Shown here one piece after another: positions 8,444-11,159 of a stretch of DNA of 11,159 nucleotides (the stretch's first letter is position 1; each line of letters begins with the position of its first letter). This DNA is from Goniomonas avonlea (Eukaryota; Cryptophyceae; Goniomonadida; Goniomonadaceae), in NCBI GenBank assembly GCA_003573635.1, contig QUTJ01031372.1, positions 1 to 11,159 of the forward strand. Direction: 5' to 3'. The position numbers were made by a program, and so were the translations under genes. The notes beneath the pieces are model-generated. The model searched no databases. It was not told where the DNA came from and was given only the letters and a program-made list of their open reading frames with translations.

Positions 8444-8856
8444 TCACATGAATAGCTCTCGGTGACAATCTGTCCCACTGCAATATTCCTCGCACCTCCC
8501 GAAATTGTGGGGGAAGCGTGTATTTCTGGATTGCCAATCTTGAGGCTGTGGCACTGACTCTGGCAATACGATTGAACGTTTGGTTGTATGTACATAAACC
8601 TCCCAAACGATAACTCGCACTTGGGTCGACCCCACGCCTCTGGCACACCGATGGCTAACTGCGTCACGAATGCAACTTGCGGCGGCAGATTGCCAACAGC
8701 CCGAGTCTCCATGACACCAGTTATGACACCAGTGGTGTGGATGGGTGTTGAGGGGGAGTCATGATAGTGTGCCTCATGATAAAACCGTCCGTCAAGTACC
8801 GCGTGACACAGTGCACACAGACTGGTCTGACACAGACCAGGGTTTTCCTGAAACAA
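8233..8856 (-). CDS. Doubtful minus-strand reading frame, no family recognised
   Basis: A 207-codon frame stays open where no comparable plus-strand frame exists. Residue composition in the stretch at about 8760-8445 looks protein-like (ETRAVGNLPPQVAFV, GVPEAWGRPKCELSFG), and a good acceptor (TTTGTTTCAG) sits just before GAAAACCC near 8849. A possible donor (CAG/GTGATG) follows SYSCDQ near 8440. However, no family is recognisable, no convincing start exon is visible upstream, and the last third is antisense to the final exon and intron of the exonuclease gene. It could be an internal exon of a minus-strand gene or chance. Confidence 0.2.
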   Translation of the reverse strand: MFQENPGLCQTSLCALCHAVLDGRFYHEAHYHDSPSTPIHTTGVITGVMETRAVGNLPPQVAFVTQLAIGVPEAWGRPKCELSFGRFMYIQPNVQSYCQSQCHSLKIGNPEIHASPTISGGARNIAVGQIVTESYSCDQVMQKNPRASRACTTRRRRSVSSPSCHPTLIWELAARFFLASILRTVISRARRRCTHGHTLVKHHRQGG

Positions 8857-9492
8857 ACTGCTGTTTTTTCGCTTCCGAAAAAGCTGTCGTTGGCGAACAA
8901 TCTCGCGACAGGGGGGATGACCTCTCTGCTATTTGAATCTTGGAAAGAGGACAAGAAGCCACCGGCAATCTTGGCACTTGAGTGATCACGTCGAGGTCGT
9001 GTGAGTGGGTGCTGTGGCGAGTGGCATGCCCGTAAGTGATGTGTGGATGTGTGAGTGATAAAAGTGCATGTGAGGAATGTGTGTGATGTGTGAGTGAGTG
9101 AGTGCCGTGGCATCACAGAATGATGATGCGCGGTGCAGCATTCGCGATCCACCCCAGTTCACCCTTGTTTGGTTGTCAACCAATCCAAGACGGCCACAAC
9201 ACTTCGGTGAGGTTGGTACGCACGGTGAAGGAAATCCTTCACACGAGATGAAGGAAATCCAACTCGTGAGATCTGTCACAGAGTGTCTTGGTTCCCATGG
9301 ACCAAAGTTCCGTTGTGAATTACTGTGTTCATCCTCGTCTTACCGTTCGTTCGAACGAAAATTGGACCGGAAACCCACGATTCGAGGCTTCACAAGCCCA
9401 CGATGCGAGCTTCACAATTTCAATTGCGACGACAAGCGTGCTACCGGTAGTAAAAGAAATACAAATGGTTCCCAAAGATTCATGTGAAAATC
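8857..9492. other. Intergenic region before the tRNA gene
   Basis: No supported gene. It contains short open frames on both strands, a GTGA-rich stretch, a hairpin GTGAAGGA-AA-TCCTTCAC at 9225-9242, a perfect palindrome TTCGTTCGAACGAA at 9346-9359, and an imperfect direct repeat CCCACGAT(T/G)CGAGGCTTCACAA-like at about 9375-9416. Confidence 0.45.
9001..9108 (+). repeat. GTGA/GTGTGA-rich simple repeat
   Basis: Interrupted repeats of GTGTGAGTG, GTGATGTGTG and GAGTGAGTGAGTG across about 108 bp. It looks like a degenerate microsatellite. No coding potential is evident on the plus strand. Confidence 0.7.
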
Positions 9493-9576
9493 GCTGAGAT
9501 GGCCGAGTGGTCTAAGGCGGTAGACTCAAGTTCTACTGGGGCTAGCCCCGCGTGGGTTCGAACCCCACTTTCAGCA
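9493..9576 (+). tRNA. trnL-CAA: tRNA-Leu(CAA), class II, intronless
   Basis: Reads TTG leucine codons. The acceptor stem GCTGAGA (9493-9499) pairs with TTTCAGC (9569-9575) with one G-T wobble, and the discriminator is A9576. A box TGGCCGAGTGG lies at 9500-9510. The anticodon stem GTAGA/TCTAC encloses loop CTCAAGT, with anticodon CAA at 9527-9529. A long variable arm (GGGGC-TA-GCCCC, within 9537-9551) is typical of leucine tRNAs. The T arm is GTGGG-TTCGAAC-CCCAC (9552-9568) and contains the B box. The CCA end is not encoded, as expected for a nuclear eukaryotic gene. No anticodon-loop intron is present. Confidence 0.97.
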
Positions 9577-9593
9577 TTCACAAGTTGAACAAC

Positions 9594-9600
9594 TTTTTTT
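9594..9600 (+). terminator. RNA polymerase III T-run terminator
   Basis: Seven Ts start 18 nt after the tRNA 3' end, followed by further T-runs to about 9616. This is the usual Pol III stop signal and supports an active tRNA gene. Confidence 0.85.
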
Positions 9601-9619
9601 CTTTTCTTTTTTTCTTTGG

Positions 9620-9644
9620 CCGCATTATTTTCGAACGAATGCGG
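9620..9644. other. Inverted repeat downstream of the tRNA
   Basis: CCGCATT at 9620-9626 is the reverse complement of AATGCGG at 9638-9644, giving a 7-bp stem and an 11-nt loop that contains TTCGAACG. GGCC flanks both sides at slightly larger distance. Function unknown; could be chance. Confidence 0.35.
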
Positions 9645-9883
9645 GTTTTTGGCCATAGGTGTTGCGAGAGTGAGGGAGAAAAAGTGTGTTGGCTCTGTGA
9701 ACAGATCTATCCTGTTCCTCGGATGCTTGAATATCTAATGTTCAAAAAAAACTGCTGCTGCGCTCGCTTCCTCTCAACGCGTTCACAGCTTGTTTCCGTG
9801 TTGCTGTTCATCTCCATTTTGACCTATATCCAGCTCAATCGTGCAATTCCGTTGTGATTGACACCATCACAGAAAACCTATCC

Positions 9884-9948
9884 TGTGTGAGTGTGTGTGG
9901 GTGTGGGTGTGTGTGGGGTGTGTGTGGGTGGGTGGGTGTTGTGTGTGT
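9884..9948 (+). repeat. (GT)n / GTGGG-rich microsatellite
   Basis: Interrupted GT repeats with GGG interruptions, followed directly by TCTCTCTC. It sits next to an AAAACCTATCCT motif that recurs at about 10117-10128. Confidence 0.85.
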
Positions 9949-9962
9949 CTCTCTCTTCAACC

Positions 9963-10034
9963 CTAGGCAGATCTACGGATCTGTGGCTGCTATGCAGTTC
10001 CTAGTGGTTTCAATACTCTCTCTCTCTCTCTAGC
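9963..10034 (+). repeat. Interspersed repeat copy
   Basis: Contains CTAGGCAGATC and GGATCTGTGGCTGCT (9977-9991), shared with 885-915, followed by CCTAGTGGTTTCAATACTCTCTCTC, a diverged form of the TTTCCAGGATGCTTGAATA-(CT)n core seen in neighbouring copies. Confidence 0.55.
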
Positions 10035-10112
10035 AACTTTTGTGGTTTTGTCTTCCATAGATGTAGGTCCCTGGGGCTTCCCGTGTGATAGTCAAATACA
10101 CCTGAGTTACCC

Positions 10113-10168
10113 CCAGAAAACCTATCCTCAGTGGTTTCCAGGATCCTTGAGTACCCCTCTCTCTCTCT
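10113..10168 (+). repeat. Interspersed repeat copy
   Basis: AAAACCTATCCT, then CAGTGGTTTCCAGGATCC, then TTGAGTACCCCTCTCTCTC. Same order of elements as other copies in 9700-10900, with substitutions. Confidence 0.5.
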
Positions 10169-10217
10169 ATCCTCTTAATGACAATTCGTCCTATATTTTT
10201 TAGAGAGCGAGTGTGTG

Positions 10218-10221
<4 letters not shown>

Positions 10222-10259
<38 letters not shown>

Positions 10260-10320
10260 ATTCAAGCATCCTGGAAACCGTGGAGCGGCCAACAATCACA
10301 CCTTTCGGAGGATTGGTCAG
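10222..10320 (-). repeat. Fold-back repeat arm with (GA)n, minus orientation
   Basis: (GA)n at 10222-10257, then TTATTCAAGCATCC and the rest to 10320. Its reverse complement matches 10839-10924: ACCAATCC, GTTGTTGGCCGCTCC, CGGTTTCCAGGATGC, TTGAATAA, then (CT)n. There is one substitution in the central block of about 43 bp. Confidence 0.8.
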
Positions 10321-10330
10321 AGAGAGAGCT

Positions 10331-10334
<4 letters not shown>

Positions 10335-10379
<45 letters not shown>
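10335..10379 (+). repeat. (GA)n microsatellite
   Basis: Nearly pure GA repeat of about 45 bp, with AGAGAGAGCTAGAA before it and AGAGAAGAGACAGAGAG after. Confidence 0.95.
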
Positions 10380-10385
<6 letters not shown>

Positions 10386-10516
10386 AGAGACAGAGAGTAG
10401 GAAAGAAGACGGTGATCAAAGACATCATTATCATCTCTCAAGATTCGTGTTTTGCCCATGGTCAACAAAGGGGACTCTTGTTCGTCCGGGGTGTCTGCAT
10501 CACTACAGCATCTGTA

Positions 10517-10548
10517 TAGCTTCCTAGGTGCTTGAATACTCTCTCTCG
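10517..10548 (+). repeat. Short interspersed repeat core
   Basis: TAGCTTCCTAGGTGCTTGAA followed by TACTCTCTCTCGG. It is the same TTCC..GG.GCTTGAATA-(CT)n core as at 10870-10895, with a truncated CT run. Confidence 0.5.
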
Positions 10549-10730
10549 GTATATACTGACTGAGTGGTCTATCTGTATCAAGGCCAATTGGTTTGGGCTT
10601 GGTTGGTTGTCCATAAATTAGCTTCCATAAACTAGATCCTCTCAGATCAGACCTAGCGTTGACAAAACTCCAGTGGTTTTCTAGGTTGTGTTGGTGTGCC
10701 GTTCGAACTGGGCGGGTCAACATTTTGCCA

Positions 10731-10892
10731 GATTTTCCAAATACTCTCTCTCTCTCTCCCAGGATCCGGTCCTGGGTTCGATTCCCGAAGTCCGCAGTCT
10801 TGTCCTTCTTTTCTTTTCTGGGTGGGTGTTGCACTTGGACCAATCCTTGTGGTTGTTGGCCGCTCCGCGGTTTCCAGGATGCTTGAATAAAC

Positions 10893-10924
<32 letters not shown>
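10731..10924 (+). repeat. tRNA-derived-SINE-like repeat with B box and fold-back arm
   Basis: Begins with TTTTCCAAATA-(CT)n, then CCAGGATCC, then GGTTCGATTCC (10775-10785), an exact Pol III B-box consensus set in a T-arm-like CTGGG..CCCGA context with four of five pairs. A tail follows that ends in the fold-back arm 10839-10924 (ACCAATCC..GCTTGAATAA-(CT)n). No clear A box was found, and the element ends are undefined. Confidence 0.45.
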
Positions 10925-11159
10925 CAAATGTTCTCTATAAACGGGCGTCTCGAGAATGAAAACCCCGACAGGGCTGGGCTGTTCAAGCATTTTTCTCTCT
11001 CTCTCTCAACCATTCAGACCAACAATTCAGCCAAAAACATGCACCTGGGAGATTGGTCTATGGTGCAAACACCGTGGCACCCTGAAAAGAACAGAAGAAA
11101 AGACTGCGGCCTTACGTCGTTAAATCAAATTTATTGAAAAAGTGAAAACACAATCCCAA
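10925..11159. other. Non-coding right flank
   Basis: No gene is recognisable. It contains CTGTTCAAGCATT followed by (CT)n at 10977-11008, echoing the repeat core in partial form, then unique sequence to the edge. Confidence 0.45.

Noticed and set aside
9098-9487. 129-codon plus-strand frame just before the tRNA
   Set aside because: No motifs, no splice support and it ends in tRNA flanking sequence that includes small repeats; treated as chance.
10178-10519. Arg-Glu repeat frames (RERERE) and matching minus frames of 10262-10990
   Set aside because: Artefacts of (GA)n/(CT)n tracts; no stable protein pattern outside them.
1-11159. CRISPR arrays, prophage or bacterial defence systems
   Set aside because: The window has spliceosomal introns, poly(A) signals and a eukaryotic tRNA gene; the direct repeats are two-copy minisatellites without regular unique spacers.

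Overview
The window is nuclear DNA from an intron-rich eukaryote, most likely a protist or an early-branching fungal or holozoan lineage; the sequence does not settle which. The reasons are multi-exon genes with GT-AG introns (mostly 36-55 nt, some 115-320 nt), branch-point-like CTAAC motifs, AATAAA-type poly(A) signals, abundant CT/GA microsatellites and a class II tRNA-Leu with internal Pol III promoter boxes and a T-run terminator. There are no bacterial operons or Shine-Dalgarno sites. Gene models below come from exon phase and family resemblance read by eye.

Layout. (1) 1-2583, plus strand: the 3' end of an alpha-2-macroglobulin gene of the bacterial type (bMG10-like C-terminus). One large intron (476-1806) holds microsatellites, direct repeats, an interspersed repeat and a set of F-box-like exons (1087-1550). 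(2) 2628-3309, minus: a three-exon gene for a small secreted, probably N-glycosylated protein of unknown family, ending only 44 bp from the macroglobulin stop. (3) 3826-5456, minus: a glycerophosphodiester phosphodiesterase gene (GDPD1/GDE4-like) with eight or more exons and an apparent +1 frameshift just before the catalytic HRG motif. (4) 5726-8443, plus: a complete REXO5/Rex1-type DEDDh RNA exonuclease gene of about ten exons, divergent from the GDPD gene across a short shared promoter region. (5) 8444-9492: intergenic, with a doubtful minus-strand reading frame and GTGA-rich DNA. (6) 9493-9576: tRNA-Leu(CAA). (7) 9577-11159: non-coding, made of CT/GA/GT tracts and diverged copies of an interspersed repeat, including a fold-back pair and a tRNA-like B box.

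The genes have no evident shared pathway: macroglobulin and the small protein are predicted extracellular, GDPD acts in lipid turnover, and the exonuclease in RNA 3'-end processing. The window reads as a compact, ordinary gene neighbourhood with repeat-rich introns and flank. The most noteworthy points are the bacterial-type macroglobulin, the F-box-like exons inside its intron, the very short introns, the GDPD frameshift and the repeat family. I found no clearly novel multi-gene system.
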